The notes below the pieces were generated by a model. The model did not search any database. It was given only the letters and a program-made list of their open reading frames with translations, and was not told where the DNA came from. From Bartonella rochalimae ATCC BAA-1498 (GTDB taxonomy: Bacteria > Pseudomonadota > Alphaproteobacteria > Rhizobiales > Rhizobiaceae), in the NCBI RefSeq assembly GCF_000706645.1, contig NZ_KL407337.1:188320-252319 (forward strand): a stretch of DNA of 64,000 bases. Direction: 5' to 3'. Shown piece after piece: positions 52,647 to 59,469 of the stretch; position 1 is the stretch's first letter; every line of letters starts with the position of its first letter. The position numbers and the translations under genes were made by a program.

Positions 52647-53202
52647 ATAATTTTTGATATATTCTAATGCTTTTTTAGCTTAATATTCTCTATGGGAAAG
52701 AAAAATGCCCCTTCATTTTTTTAGCTATAATGTTTGTTTTTCAAGCAATAATTTCATTTGTAGTTTTTAGTGTGGTTATATTTCCTAATTTTTTAGCAAA
52801 TAATAAAAATTTAGAGGCCTAATATTAGTAGGCTATTTTTATTTTATTCTATAAACAACATACTTATTTAAATAAGTCATTAAAATAAAAAATAACTCAT
52901 CTAAAATAAGCAGTTTTTCAATTTTTTATGTATATTATCTTTTGCAATCATTATAACAGTCGGTTATTGCTATAATGAATTATTATTCAGTTTGTTGAAA
53001 ATCTATGTTAAGAATATTTTTATTCTGCCTGCTATGGGTTTTATTTTTATAGAGTGTTTTTTGATTTCTATAGTTTATTATTTAATAAAAAAGTGTTTAA
53101 AAGAATTATTATATGTTAAGGAATAGAAAAATTAAAAAAGTGTGTTTTGCTCTTGCACTTCTGCTATAAAAATTTTAGGGAAGGTAAATTAAATATAAAT
53201 GA
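52647..53202. other. Long AT-rich gap between hdaA and tRNA-Pro
   Basis: About 555 bases with no reading frame on either strand that has a start and plausible ribosome site. A terminator-like stem lies at 52817-52846. A -10-like TATAAA at 53165-53170 may belong to the tRNA-Pro promoter, although no convincing -35 is visible at the right distance. Nothing else recognised. Confidence 0.5.
52817..52846 (+). terminator. Possible terminator 170 bases after hdaA
   Basis: GCCTA (52817-52821) and TAGGC (52829-52833) pair around a seven-base loop, followed by a T-rich run. An overlapping palindrome CTAATATTAG uses the same bases. The short stem makes it a weak candidate. Confidence 0.35.
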
Positions 53203-53279
53203 CGGAGCGTAGCGCAGTCTGGTAGCGCACCTGATTTGGGATCAGGGGGTCGTAGGTTCGAATCCTATCGCTCCGACCA
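53203..53279 (+). tRNA. tRNA-Pro (anticodon UGG)
   Basis: A complete 77-base cloverleaf with encoded CCA. The acceptor CGGAGCG pairs with CGCTCCG, the anticodon loop is TTTGGGA with UGG at 34-36, and the T loop is TTCGAAT. The NDUFS4-like gene follows, then tRNA-Arg. Confidence 0.96.
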
Positions 53280-53372
53280 TTCTTATTCGATTAAGGATAA
53301 TATTACAAATTGGATGGTATGCAGTAAAGTTATTATTTAGCTATTGCTTTATCTAAGGGAAAAAGAAGATCT

Positions 53373-53678
53373 ATGGTTGCACGTATTTATAGTCCTGCAA
53401 AAACACCAATGCAATCAGGCAAAGCAAATACTGGTTTTTGGATTCTTCAATATGAGCCAGTACAGGCAAAAATGATTGAACCTCTTATGGGTTATACAGC
53501 GACCTCTGATATAAATAGTCAGATAAAAATTCGGTTTCAAACAAAAGAAGAAGCAATAAATTTTGCTATAAAAAATGCTATTCCTTATCGTGTAGAAAAT
53601 TTGCATAAAGCTTTACGACGCGCTATTTCTTATTCTGATAATTTTCATAGTAGTCGACAACAGCCTTGGACACATTAA
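53373..53678 (+). CDS. NDUFS4-like complex I subunit
   Basis: A 101-residue protein of the ETC complex I subunit conserved region family, counterpart of mitochondrial NDUFS4 (18 kDa). Conserved features are RIYSPAKTPMQSG at the start, FWILQYEP, MGYTATSDINSQIKIRF and FAIKNAIPYRV near the end. In alphaproteobacteria it is an accessory subunit on the peripheral arm of NADH dehydrogenase. It sits alone between tRNA-Pro and tRNA-Arg, far from any nuo operon. Confidence 0.9.
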   Translation: MVARIYSPAKTPMQSGKANTGFWILQYEPVQAKMIEPLMGYTATSDINSQIKIRFQTKEEAINFAIKNAIPYRVENLHKALRRAISYSDNFHSSRQQPWTH

Positions 53679-53712
53679 CGAGGATGTTGCTTAATTAAGA
53701 TGTTTCTTGTTT

Positions 53713-53789
53713 GGTCCCGTAGCTCAGTTGGATAGAGCAACGGCCTTCTAAGCCGCAGGTCACAGGTTCGAATCCTGTCGGGATCGCCA
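53713..53789 (+). tRNA. tRNA-Arg (anticodon UCU)
   Basis: A complete 77-base cloverleaf with encoded CCA. The acceptor GGTCCCG pairs with CGGGATC (one G-U), the anticodon loop is CTTCTAA with UCU at 34-36, and the T arm is ACAGG/CCTGT with loop TTCGAAT. The accessory island begins right after it, so this tRNA may have been the integration target, though I found no copy of its 3' end at the far side. Confidence 0.96.
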
Positions 53790-53961
53790 AATATCAATAA
53801 AATCAATAAGTTATATAAAGGTAAGGGAATTTTATAGTTATTGATTTTATTATGTTTTTTCTGTTCTATTCCGAACCTTTTTATAGCTTATTCTCAATCA
53901 TTTTATCCAAATATAAAACTAAATTTGGTTGTATAAAACTTAACCCTTATTTTTATTAATC

Positions 53962-53978
53962 GTATAGTGATGCTATAC
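53962..53978 (+). promoter_or_regulatory. Operator/promoter of higBA
   Basis: GTATAG (53962-53967) and CTATAC (53973-53978) form a perfect inverted repeat with a five-base centre, 24 bases before the toxin start. The left arm contains a -10-like TATAGT. In many higBA loci the HigA dimer binds just such a palindrome over the -10 box to shut off its own operon. A weak -35-like TTAACC lies at the right distance at 53940-53945. Confidence 0.65.
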
Positions 53979-54001
53979 AATAAGGGGCTGCAATAGCAAT
54001 T

Positions 54002-54274
54002 GTGAGTTTCAAACATAAGGGCTTAAAATTATTTTATACAACAGGGTCTACAAAAGCTATTAGAGCAGATCACGTAAAAAAGTTATGCGTTATCTTAACG
54101 GCTTTAACAAGTGCTACTACGTCCGAAATCTTGAAAGCACCTGCCTTTAAAATGCCTTCTCTTAAAGGTGAACTTACAGGATATTATTCTCTATGGGTGA
54201 ATGGAAATTGGCGTGTTACTTTTCGCTTTATAGGAACAGATGTGGAGCTTGTTGATTATCAAGACTATCATTGA
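54002..54274 (+). CDS. higB: HigB/RelE-family toxin
   Basis: A 90-residue mRNA-interferase-type toxin of the HigB (RelE superfamily) group. It starts SFKHKGLKLFYTTGSTKAI, the common HigB opening, and ends with NGNWRVTFRFIGTDVELVDYQDYH, where Arg and the terminal DYH motif are typical catalytic or binding positions. It probably cuts mRNA on the ribosome. A GTG start was chosen because the frame has no ATG there and closes with TAA 21 bases upstream. The antitoxin follows after 18 bases, the reverse order (toxin first) usual for higBA. Confidence 0.85.
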   Translation: MSFKHKGLKLFYTTGSTKAIRADHVKKLCVILTALTSATTSEILKAPAFKMPSLKGELTGYYSLWVNGNWRVTFRFIGTDVELVDYQDYH

Positions 54275-54292
54275 TAAAAGGAACAAAAAGTG

Positions 54293-54940
54293 ATGCATAA
54301 TTCTGCACATCCGGGTGAAGTTCTAAAAGTGGCTTTCTTGGAAGAAATGGGGCTATCAATACAAAAATTAGCTGACCATCTCCATATGACAAGAGCTTCT
54401 CTCTCAAGAGTGATTAATGGTCATGCTTCTATGCGTACAGAGCTTGCAATTAAATTAGAATTAGCTGGTTTTAGTAAAGCTAAATTTTGGTTGGATATGC
54501 AAAAAAATTATAATTTATGGCAAACTAAGCATTTTGGTTTGACCATAGAACAGGAAAAAAATCCGCTTTCGAGTATTTACATAGGGTGGCTTTGTTTGAA
54601 AGGTGAGCTCACTCAAGAGCAATATGATGCAGCACAAAAATATCTACAGATAAGAAACAATTACCTTTGTGCAAAAGGTTTTCCTTGTGCTATTTATGAT
54701 GAAATGCCTTCCTCTTCTGATGAGAAGGAAAGAGATAAATGGGTTCAGTTGGCAACAGAACAATTTTCAAGTATGCAAAAGATAGTAAGAGAAGTACAAT
54801 GCCGCTATAAACAATATAACCTGCATTCCGCATTACAATATCTTGTCGTAGAAGATCAAACATTACCGTATCTTGTGTCTTCATTGCGATTTGCTCTGAA
54901 TGCTCTCCGGAAATATTTTGTCAGAAAAACTAAATGTTAA
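54293..54940 (+). CDS. higA: HigA antitoxin fused to a phage-like C-terminal domain
   Basis: A 215-residue protein, about twice normal HigA length. Residues 1-80 are a standard HigA/XRE domain (HPGEVLKVAFLEEMGLS, then LADHLHMTRASLSRVINGH), which binds DNA and neutralises HigB. From about residue 85 a second segment starts, including YIGWLCLKGELTQEQYDAA and YLCAKGFPCAIYDEMPSSSD, with a long helical end. That part resembles small hypothetical proteins of alphaproteobacterial prophages, not antitoxins, and may be a gene fusion by deletion. The ATG at 54293 follows AAGGA; a GTG at 54290 is the alternative. Confidence 0.75.
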   Translation: MHNSAHPGEVLKVAFLEEMGLSIQKLADHLHMTRASLSRVINGHASMRTELAIKLELAGFSKAKFWLDMQKNYNLWQTKHFGLTIEQEKNPLSSIYIGWLCLKGELTQEQYDAAQKYLQIRNNYLCAKGFPCAIYDEMPSSSDEKERDKWVQLATEQFSSMQKIVREVQCRYKQYNLHSALQYLVVEDQTLPYLVSSLRFALNALRKYFVRKTKC

Positions 54941-54986
54941 ATGTTTTACTGGTATTTTTATAAAAGCATTAAAAGCTCTTGAGTTC

Positions 54987-55023
54987 TTGAAATAGTTTTC
55001 AGAATGTTATATATTTATATAAT
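54987..55023 (+). promoter_or_regulatory. Promoter and AT-rich palindrome of mazEF
   Basis: TTGAAA (54987-54992) and TATATT (55010-55015) are spaced by 17 bases ahead of the mazE-like ATG at 55043. The -10 overlaps a near-palindromic AT run ending at 55023, a plausible site for autoregulation by the antitoxin-toxin complex. Confidence 0.5.
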
Positions 55024-55042
55024 ATTTGAGAGAGAGTGTTTT

Positions 55043-55300
55043 ATGCATACAACAAAATTACGTAAAGTTGGAGGATCAGTGATGCTTTCCATACCGCCAG
55101 CATTACTTGATGTTCTTCATCTTACAGAAAATACGCAAGTTGGTTTGGCTGTTGATAATGGACAATTGATTGTGAAACCACAGACATTCCCTAGTTATAC
55201 TCTTGATGAATTATTAGCCCAATGTAATTCCTCAGATGATTTTGCAGATGAAGATATGGAGTGGTTTGGTGCTCAACCTGTTGGTAAAGAGCTGTTGTGA
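55043..55300 (+). CDS. MazE/PemI-type AbrB-fold antitoxin
   Basis: An 85-residue antitoxin with the SpoVT/AbrB swapped-hairpin DNA-binding domain: TTKLRKVGGSVMLSIPPALLDVL followed by LAVDNGQLIVKP, then an acidic tail (SSDDFADEDMEWF) that would wrap the toxin. The ATG at 55043 has GAGAGAG upstream; the frame is open 13 codons further but without a ribosome site. Its stop overlaps the toxin start (TGATG), so translation is coupled. Specific subfamily (MazE, PemI or ChpS) is not certain. Confidence 0.88.
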   Translation: MHTTKLRKVGGSVMLSIPPALLDVLHLTENTQVGLAVDNGQLIVKPQTFPSYTLDELLAQCNSSDDFADEDMEWFGAQPVGKELL

Positions 55301-55632
55301 TGAAGCGGGGAGAAATTTGGTTTGTATCTCTTGACCCATCTTCAGGCTATGAGCAAAAAGGAACGCGTCCTGTACTAATTGTATCACTGGAGGCATTTAA
55401 TCGTGTAACGAAAACACCCATTGTCTTGCCTATTACAAGCGGAAGAAATTTTGCTAGAACAGCAGGTTTTGCTGTATCATTAATGGGAGCGGGATTGCAT
55501 ACAACGGGCGTAATACGTTGTGATCAACCACGTGCTCTTGATATTGGAGCGCGTCAAGGGAAGAAACTGGAAACAGTTCCACCTATGATTATGAATGAAG
55601 TCCTTGCTAAGCTAGCGACATTTCTGACGTAG
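55300..55632 (+). CDS. MazF/PemK/ChpB-type endoribonuclease toxin
   Basis: A 110-residue MazF-like RNase. Family marks: KRGEIWFVSLDPSSGYEQKGTRP with the catalytic Arg region, VLIVSLEAFN, LPITSGRNFARTAGFAVSL and the VIRCDQPRALD segment. It cuts mRNA at short sequences when the labile antitoxin is lost. It looks intact, with a complete antitoxin gene directly before it. An in-frame GTG precedes the ATG by one codon. The tail of a second, related toxin gene lies about 900 bases downstream. Confidence 0.9.
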   Translation: MKRGEIWFVSLDPSSGYEQKGTRPVLIVSLEAFNRVTKTPIVLPITSGRNFARTAGFAVSLMGAGLHTTGVIRCDQPRALDIGARQGKKLETVPPMIMNEVLAKLATFLT

Positions 55633-55695
55633 TTGGTTTAAATCTTTATCTTGTTGTGCCGTAAAACACCATTCTTTGAGACGGGGGAAAAAGTC

Positions 55696-55966
55696 ATGTA
55701 AAAGATTCATTTGATATGAAAAAAAAGCTCTCAGTTTTTTAAAAAAATGCGATAAAAAAGAAGCACATCGGATTGTTGATTTTTTAGATCAGCATGTCGC
55801 TTCTCTTGAAGATGTGCGTGCAATAGGTAAGCCCTTAAGAGGCCAATTATCAGGTTTATGGAGGTATCGTGTAGGAGATTACAGGATACTCTGTGATCTT
55901 TATGATAAAGAGCTTGTCGTGTTAGTCTTGGCTGTTGGACATAGAAAAAATATATATAAAGGTTAA
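55696..55966 (+). pseudogene. relE-type toxin relic
   Basis: From 55718 an open frame of 82 codons reads EKKALSFLKKCDKKEAHRIV, then DFLDQHVASL, LWRYRVGDYRILCDLYDK and VLAVGHRKNIYKG before TAA at 55964. It is a near-complete RelE/ParE-superfamily toxin with the usual WRYRVGDYRI and VGHR motifs. The start is lost: ATG at 55696 is followed at once by TAA, and the frame that gives KIHLI must shift to join the rest. No intact antitoxin gene is next to it, so the lesion was probably needed for its survival. Confidence 0.8.
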
Positions 55967-56068
55967 GGAAAATCTTTCAGAAAATATTTTGATTGTTAGA
56001 GCATTGTCCAAATAAATTTGATCAACGCTATAACTGCTTAAATTTGATAAATACACTTAAGATTATTT

Positions 56069-56377
56069 TTAAATGCTACAGAATGTTGGAATTTCACTGA
56101 CATCTGTTTCACGTTCAGCGTGCCAAGCATCATAAGCTGCTTGCATACGTAACCAAACAGCAGCTCCATCACCAAACATTTTTCCTAGACGTGCCGAAAC
56201 AGAAGGCAAAATAGATTTTTTTGCCTTCAAGATATCATAAAGATGCTGACGCGATATACCAAGCATTTGTGCAATTTCCAATTTTGTTTTGCCGGTTTTT
56301 GGAATAATTTCTGCTAATAAATCACCTGGATGAGAGGGGCAGCGGTTTTTATGGCGTTTTGCTGGAAAATCATTCAT
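56069..56377 (-). CDS. higA: Orphan HigA-family antitoxin
   Basis: A 102-residue XRE-type HigA antitoxin: CPSHPGDLLAEIIPKTGKTKLEIAQMLGISRQHLYDILKAKK, read in parts, then VSARLGKMFGDGAAVWLRMQAAYDAWHAE. The ATG at 56377 lies behind GAGGACA; the frame is open 40 codons more upstream but that part is the out-of-frame shadow of a higB tail. Its toxin partner, directly upstream, is truncated. It is of normal HigA length, unlike the fused HigA at 54293, and may still repress its own promoter or cross-neutralise another HigB. Confidence 0.85.
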   Translation of the reverse strand: MNDFPAKRHKNRCPSHPGDLLAEIIPKTGKTKLEIAQMLGISRQHLYDILKAKKSILPSVSARLGKMFGDGAAVWLRMQAAYDAWHAERETDVSEIPTFCSI

Positions 56378-56387
56378 AATTTTGTCC

Positions 56388-56520
56388 TCAATGATATTGT
56401 TCAAGATCAACACGATAGGCATTATATGCCTCAAATTCGAATGTAATACACCATGGTCCATTAACATGGATAGTGTAACGGATAGGATGAAATCCAATCA
56501 AAGCATGAAAATTAAATCAA
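56388..56520 (-). pseudogene. higB: C-terminal relic of a second higB toxin
   Basis: On the minus strand a frame without a start reads FNFHALIGFHPIRYTIHVNG, then PWCITFEFEAYNAYRVDLEQYH and TGA at 56388-56390, ten bases before the orphan higA ATG. This is the C-terminal half of a HigB toxin, including the terminal YH motif. The N-terminal half is missing, cut where the mazF relic begins at about 56516, so one recombination joined two broken toxin genes tail to tail. Confidence 0.75.
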
Positions 56521-56587
56521 AGTAGAAAGTTTGCCAACAGCTATTATGAATGAGGTATTGGCGAAGGTCGTGACGATCTTTAGTTAA
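56516..56587 (+). pseudogene. 3' end of a second mazF-type toxin gene
   Basis: The plus strand reads IKVESLPTAIMNEVLAKVVT then IFS and TAA at 56585-56587. It aligns directly with the end of the intact MazF-like toxin (KLETVPPMIMNEVLAKLATFLT). Only the last 23 codons remain. It meets the higB relic of the opposite strand at its left end. Confidence 0.75.
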
Positions 56588-56625
56588 CCAATTATATGTA
56601 GGAGCCAGTTTTCAGATCAGATATC

Positions 56626-57296
56626 TTATAGAAGATCAAGCAGTTCAAGTTTATTACGGATTGCTCTTCTGATCTTTGAAGCTGTGAATCTTATGTGAAA
56701 AAAGCTAAATAATGTATACATGAATATTTCAAAAAATACGACGTAGATTACAGTCTTTTTATCTGTGTAGTTGCCGTAGAATTGAAACCAGAAAAGCATT
56801 ATCTGTATTAAAAGTGAAAGAGGTAGCACCTGTATTCTACGTTGGATTGGTGCTATACAGACTGTAAGAGGAAGAGCAGGCATTAAAATGATTAGCGCTA
56901 GCAAATAAGGAGAAAAAGAGTCAGGAAGACATACAAAAACGACTAATATGAGACATATAATAATGAAAGTGCCTGCTGCTGCACGGAAGAAAACAATTCT
57001 ATTGTGTTTGGCAAATTGATTTTTTTCTTAATTGTTATGCGTTTTCTAAGTTTTTCTCGTTTCTCGATTAATTCTTTCCATTTGCTTTTATCTTTTGTAA
57101 AGGCATAGCTAATTGTTTCTACCATTGGTAATGTTATTATATATAGTGTTACCGGTGTTACAATTATTATTGCCCATATTATAGCTAATGCTACTCCCAG
57201 AATTCCGCTAATAACGTAAAATGCTAATACAGTGATACCAATTAATAGTGGGATTATTATGTAAATAGTTATTACAACTTGTATGATAAACCACAT
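56626..57296 (-). pseudogene. Multi-span membrane protein frameshifted in an A7 tract
   Basis: The first part, from the ATG at 57296 with an excellent GGAGGGA ribosome site, encodes several membrane spans and a basic loop (KWKELIEKREKLRKRITIKKK). At a run of seven A (minus strand, 57020-57026) the frame must gain one base. It then continues NQFAKHNRIVFFRAAAG and further hydrophobic spans, to LELLDLL at 56626. The total of 671 bases plus one is exactly 224 codons. As written, the first frame would end at 56943 after 117 residues with an odd tail. It could be a pseudogene, a phase-variable gene, or a sequencing error. No family recognised. Confidence 0.65.
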
Positions 57297-57429
57297 TTTC
57301 TCCCTCCATTTGCTAGTTTTCAGTCGTGTAATCGATTCCTTCAGATGATACAACGATATCTTATTTGTTACTAAAAACACTGGATTTAGATAAAGGAAAC
57401 AAAAAAACACAATATATAGATTTTTTGAG

Positions 57430-57458
57430 TTGACAAAGTGTTTTGTTTAGTGTTTAAT
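57430..57458 (+). promoter_or_regulatory. Strong sigma-70-type promoter
   Basis: A perfect TTGACA (57430-57435) is followed after exactly 17 bases by TTTAAT (57453-57458). Transcription should start near 57465. It lies upstream of the prophage genes, but a strong terminator intervenes before them. Confidence 0.65.
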
Positions 57459-57464
57459 GACGCT

Positions 57465-57536
57465 ATTGTACTTAGTCGACTTGTATCTAAAATTGAGATG
57501 TATTTTTCTGTATACCCCGCAAATGCGGGGTTTTTT
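57465..57536 (+). ncRNA. Candidate small RNA between promoter and terminator
   Basis: A consensus-like promoter ends at 57458 and a strong intrinsic terminator ends at 57536, which predicts a transcript of about 70 bases with no reading frame. It might be a small RNA or a leader that is read through by antitermination into the phage genes starting at 57558. There is no known family match that I recognise, and the start point is predicted only. Confidence 0.35.
57514..57536 (+). terminator. Strong Rho-independent terminator
   Basis: ACCCCGC (57514-57520) and GCGGGGT (57525-57531) form a seven-pair G+C-rich stem with loop AAAT, followed by a run of six T. It is the most G+C-rich stem in this AT-rich island. 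Confidence 0.85.
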
Positions 57537-57557
57537 GTTATTTAGAGGGCGTATTTA

Positions 57558-57890
57558 ATGACATCAGCAAAGATCACTCAGCCTTCACCAACAGTCAAGA
57601 GGCGTCTTCCTCCAAGAGCAGGGAGTGGCCGTGTTAAAGGCGTTCCGAATAAAATGACGCGTATTTTGAAAGAAGCAGTGCTTAAAGCCGCTGAGAATGC
57701 CGGGAATAAAATAGGGAATGATGGTTTGGTTTCGTATTTAGAAAAGCAAGCTGTCAACTGTCCAGCGGCTTATTTGGCATTGCTTGGTAAAGTTTTACCG
57801 TTACAGGTTACGGGTGAGAATGGTGGAGCAATTCAGATGATAGGGCGCGTAGAAATAGCGCCTTTGGTTCATGACAGTAAGACAGATTAG
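57558..57890 (+). CDS. Prophage protein preceding the terminase
   Basis: A 110-residue protein beginning with a basic, Pro/Arg-rich segment (KRRLPPRAGSGRVKGVPNKMTR), then helices and the stretch AAYLALLGKVLPLQVTGENGG. Proteins of this kind sit directly before the large terminase in alphaproteobacterial prophages and may serve as the small terminase or a packaging accessory; that is inferred from position. It overlaps the terminase start by 20 bases. It looks intact, but is useless without the rest of the phage. Confidence 0.65.
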   Translation: MTSAKITQPSPTVKRRLPPRAGSGRVKGVPNKMTRILKEAVLKAAENAGNKIGNDGLVSYLEKQAVNCPAAYLALLGKVLPLQVTGENGGAIQMIGRVEIAPLVHDSKTD

Positions 57891-58314
57891 GATTGTCCCG
57901 AAGCTTATACCGATTTTTTCAGGAGATGCTTTTGTAAGAGCGGCATGGGGCGGACGAGGATCAGGGAAGACCAGGTCCTTTGCTTTGATGGCCGCTTTAA
58001 AGGGGTATCAATTTGGTATGGCCGGTATATCAGGGATGCTTCTTTGTGCACGACAGTTTCAGAATTCGCTTGCAGAGAGTTCATTAGAAGAGATTAAACG
58101 GGCGATAGAAGCGTATGATTTTTTACAGGACTATTATAAGGTCGGAGAGGCATCGATTAAGTCGCGTGATGGTCGTATAGTTTTTCAGTTTTCTGGATTA
58201 GACCGGAATATAGCGAGTATCAAATCAATGGGTCGGATTTTGCTTTGTTGGGTTGATGAGACCGAACCGGTGACTGAGATGGCTTGGCAAATGCTGACAA
58301 TAATACAATTGTAG
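57871..58314 (+). pseudogene. Large terminase subunit, N-terminal fragment
   Basis: A 147-residue fragment of a PBSX-like (Terminase_3) large terminase, the packaging motor ATPase. It has the Walker A loop WGGRGSGKTRS and the Walker B region ILLCWVDETEPV. It then breaks off after EMAWQML, where full proteins run on for another 250 or more residues with the nuclease domain. The last few residues (TIIQL) come from DNA past the deletion point near 58295. No other phage gene follows; divK starts 190 bases on. Confidence 0.85.
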
Positions 58315-58344
58315 AAACATTATAGATTTTTAGTGTTTAGAAAA

Positions 58345-58360
58345 GTATCATAAGTGATAC
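58345..58360. promoter_or_regulatory. Inverted repeat upstream of divK
   Basis: GTATCA and TGATAC form a perfect six-pair inverted repeat with a four-base centre, 140 bases before the divK ATG and just after the prophage junction. It could be a regulator site or part of the deletion scar. No known binding protein is assigned. Confidence 0.35.
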
Positions 58361-58499
58361 ACTAGATAATGAAAAAATGCTTCTATCATGATTTACTTAG
58401 ATTTCTCAAAGTTTACAGTTTTTCATCATCTTTGCTTAGTGATAATATATTTTAGTATATAATAGCCTTTTATGTGGAAAGGGTAGGAGAGTTATACGA

Positions 58500-58865
58500 A
58501 TGTTAAAAAAAGTCATGATCGTAGAAGATAACGAACTTAATATGAAATTATTTCGTGATCTTATAGAAGCATGTGGTTATGAAACCGTTGAAACGCGTAA
58601 TGGCCTTATTGCGCTAGATCTAGCTCGTTCCTCAAAACCTTCGCTTATTCTCATGGATATTCAATTGCCTGAAGTATCAGGGATTGATATTATTAAGCAA
58701 TTGAAAGAAGATGAAGAACTCAAATCTATTCCCGTTATTGCTGTAACCGCTTTTGCTATGAAAGGAGATGAAGAACGAATTCGCGCAAGTGGGTGTGAAG
58801 AATACATGTCAAAACCCATTTCTGTTCCTCACTTTATTACAATGGTAAAGTCCTTTTTAAACTAA
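58500..58865 (+). CDS. divK: Single-domain response regulator DivK
   Basis: A 121-residue receiver with no output domain. The phosphoacceptor is Asp53 in [13 protein letters not shown], the acidic pocket is VEDNELN near the N-terminus, and the conserved Thr and Lys are in [10 protein letters not shown] and YMSKPI. In alphaproteobacteria DivK is phosphorylated by PleC/DivJ-type kinases and controls CckA through DivL, setting cell polarity and CtrA activity. CckA is encoded about 10 kb upstream. pleD, often next to divK, is not present here; rpsI-rplM follow on the opposite strand. Confidence 0.93.
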   Translation: MLKKVMIVEDNELNMKLFRDLIEACGYETVETRNGLIALDLARSSKPSLILMDIQLPEVSGIDIIKQLKEDEELKSIPVIAVTAFAMKGDEERIRASGCEEYMSKPISVPHFITMVKSFLN

Positions 58866-58981
58866 GAGCCTCATTTTAGATAATAACAATAAAAAATACT
58901 GTTTGATAAATAATTTTAGTTATTTGTTTTAAATAAAAAAATCCTGACTGAAAACAAGAACTCAATCTACCATTATAAAAA

Positions 58982-59467
58982 TTAACGTTTTGAAAATTGG
59001 AAAGAGCGTCGCGCTTTTGCTTTACCATATTTCTTACGTTCAACAACACGGCTATCACGCGTAAGAAATCCTCCTTTTTTTAAAATAGCGCGGAGTGCAG
59101 GCTCGTAATAAGTTAGCGCTTTTGAAAGTCCATGCCGTACTGCACCTGCTTGACCCGAAAGGCCTCCTCCAGCGACAGTTGCAACAACATCAAATTGAGT
59201 ATCCCTTTTGGTTGCCACAATCGGTTGACGAAGAATCATTCTAAGAACAGGACGAGCAAAATATTTGTCGAATTCTTTATTGTTAATAGTAATTTTCCCA
59301 GACCCTGGTTTGATCCATACACGAGCAATAGCATCTTTACGTTTGCCTGTTGCATAAGCACGTCCTTGTGAGTCAAGTTTTTGTACGTGAATGGGAGCAA
59401 CATTTTCATTAGATTCTACAATACCTGTTGCGGTACTAAGTTGAGAAAGGGAATTAAGTTCAGCCAT
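58982..59467 (-). CDS. rpsI: 30S ribosomal protein S9
   Basis: A 161-residue S9 with the usual alphaproteobacterial N-terminal extension. The core starts at [21 protein letters not shown] and ends in the invariant basic tail [11 protein letters not shown], whose last Arg reaches the P-site tRNA. It follows rplM after two bases on the same strand, the standard L13-S9 operon. Confidence 0.97.
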   Translation of the reverse strand: MAELNSLSQLSTATGIVESNENVAPIHVQKLDSQGRAYATGKRKDAIARVWIKPGSGKITINNKEFDKYFARPVLRMILRQPIVATKRDTQFDVVATVAGGGLSGQAGAVRHGLSKALTYYEPALRAILKKGGFLTRDSRVVERKKYGKAKARRSFQFSKR

Positions 59468-59469
59468 AT

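Noticed and set aside
53713-53789. attL at the tRNA-Arg 3' end for the downstream island
   Set aside because: I could not find a repeat of the tRNA 3' end near the right junction at about 58,300, and there is no integrase gene in the interval.
56378-56497. N-terminal extension of the orphan HigA
   Set aside because: The extra 40 residues come from an out-of-frame reading of the higB relic; a good ribosome site marks the ATG at 56377.
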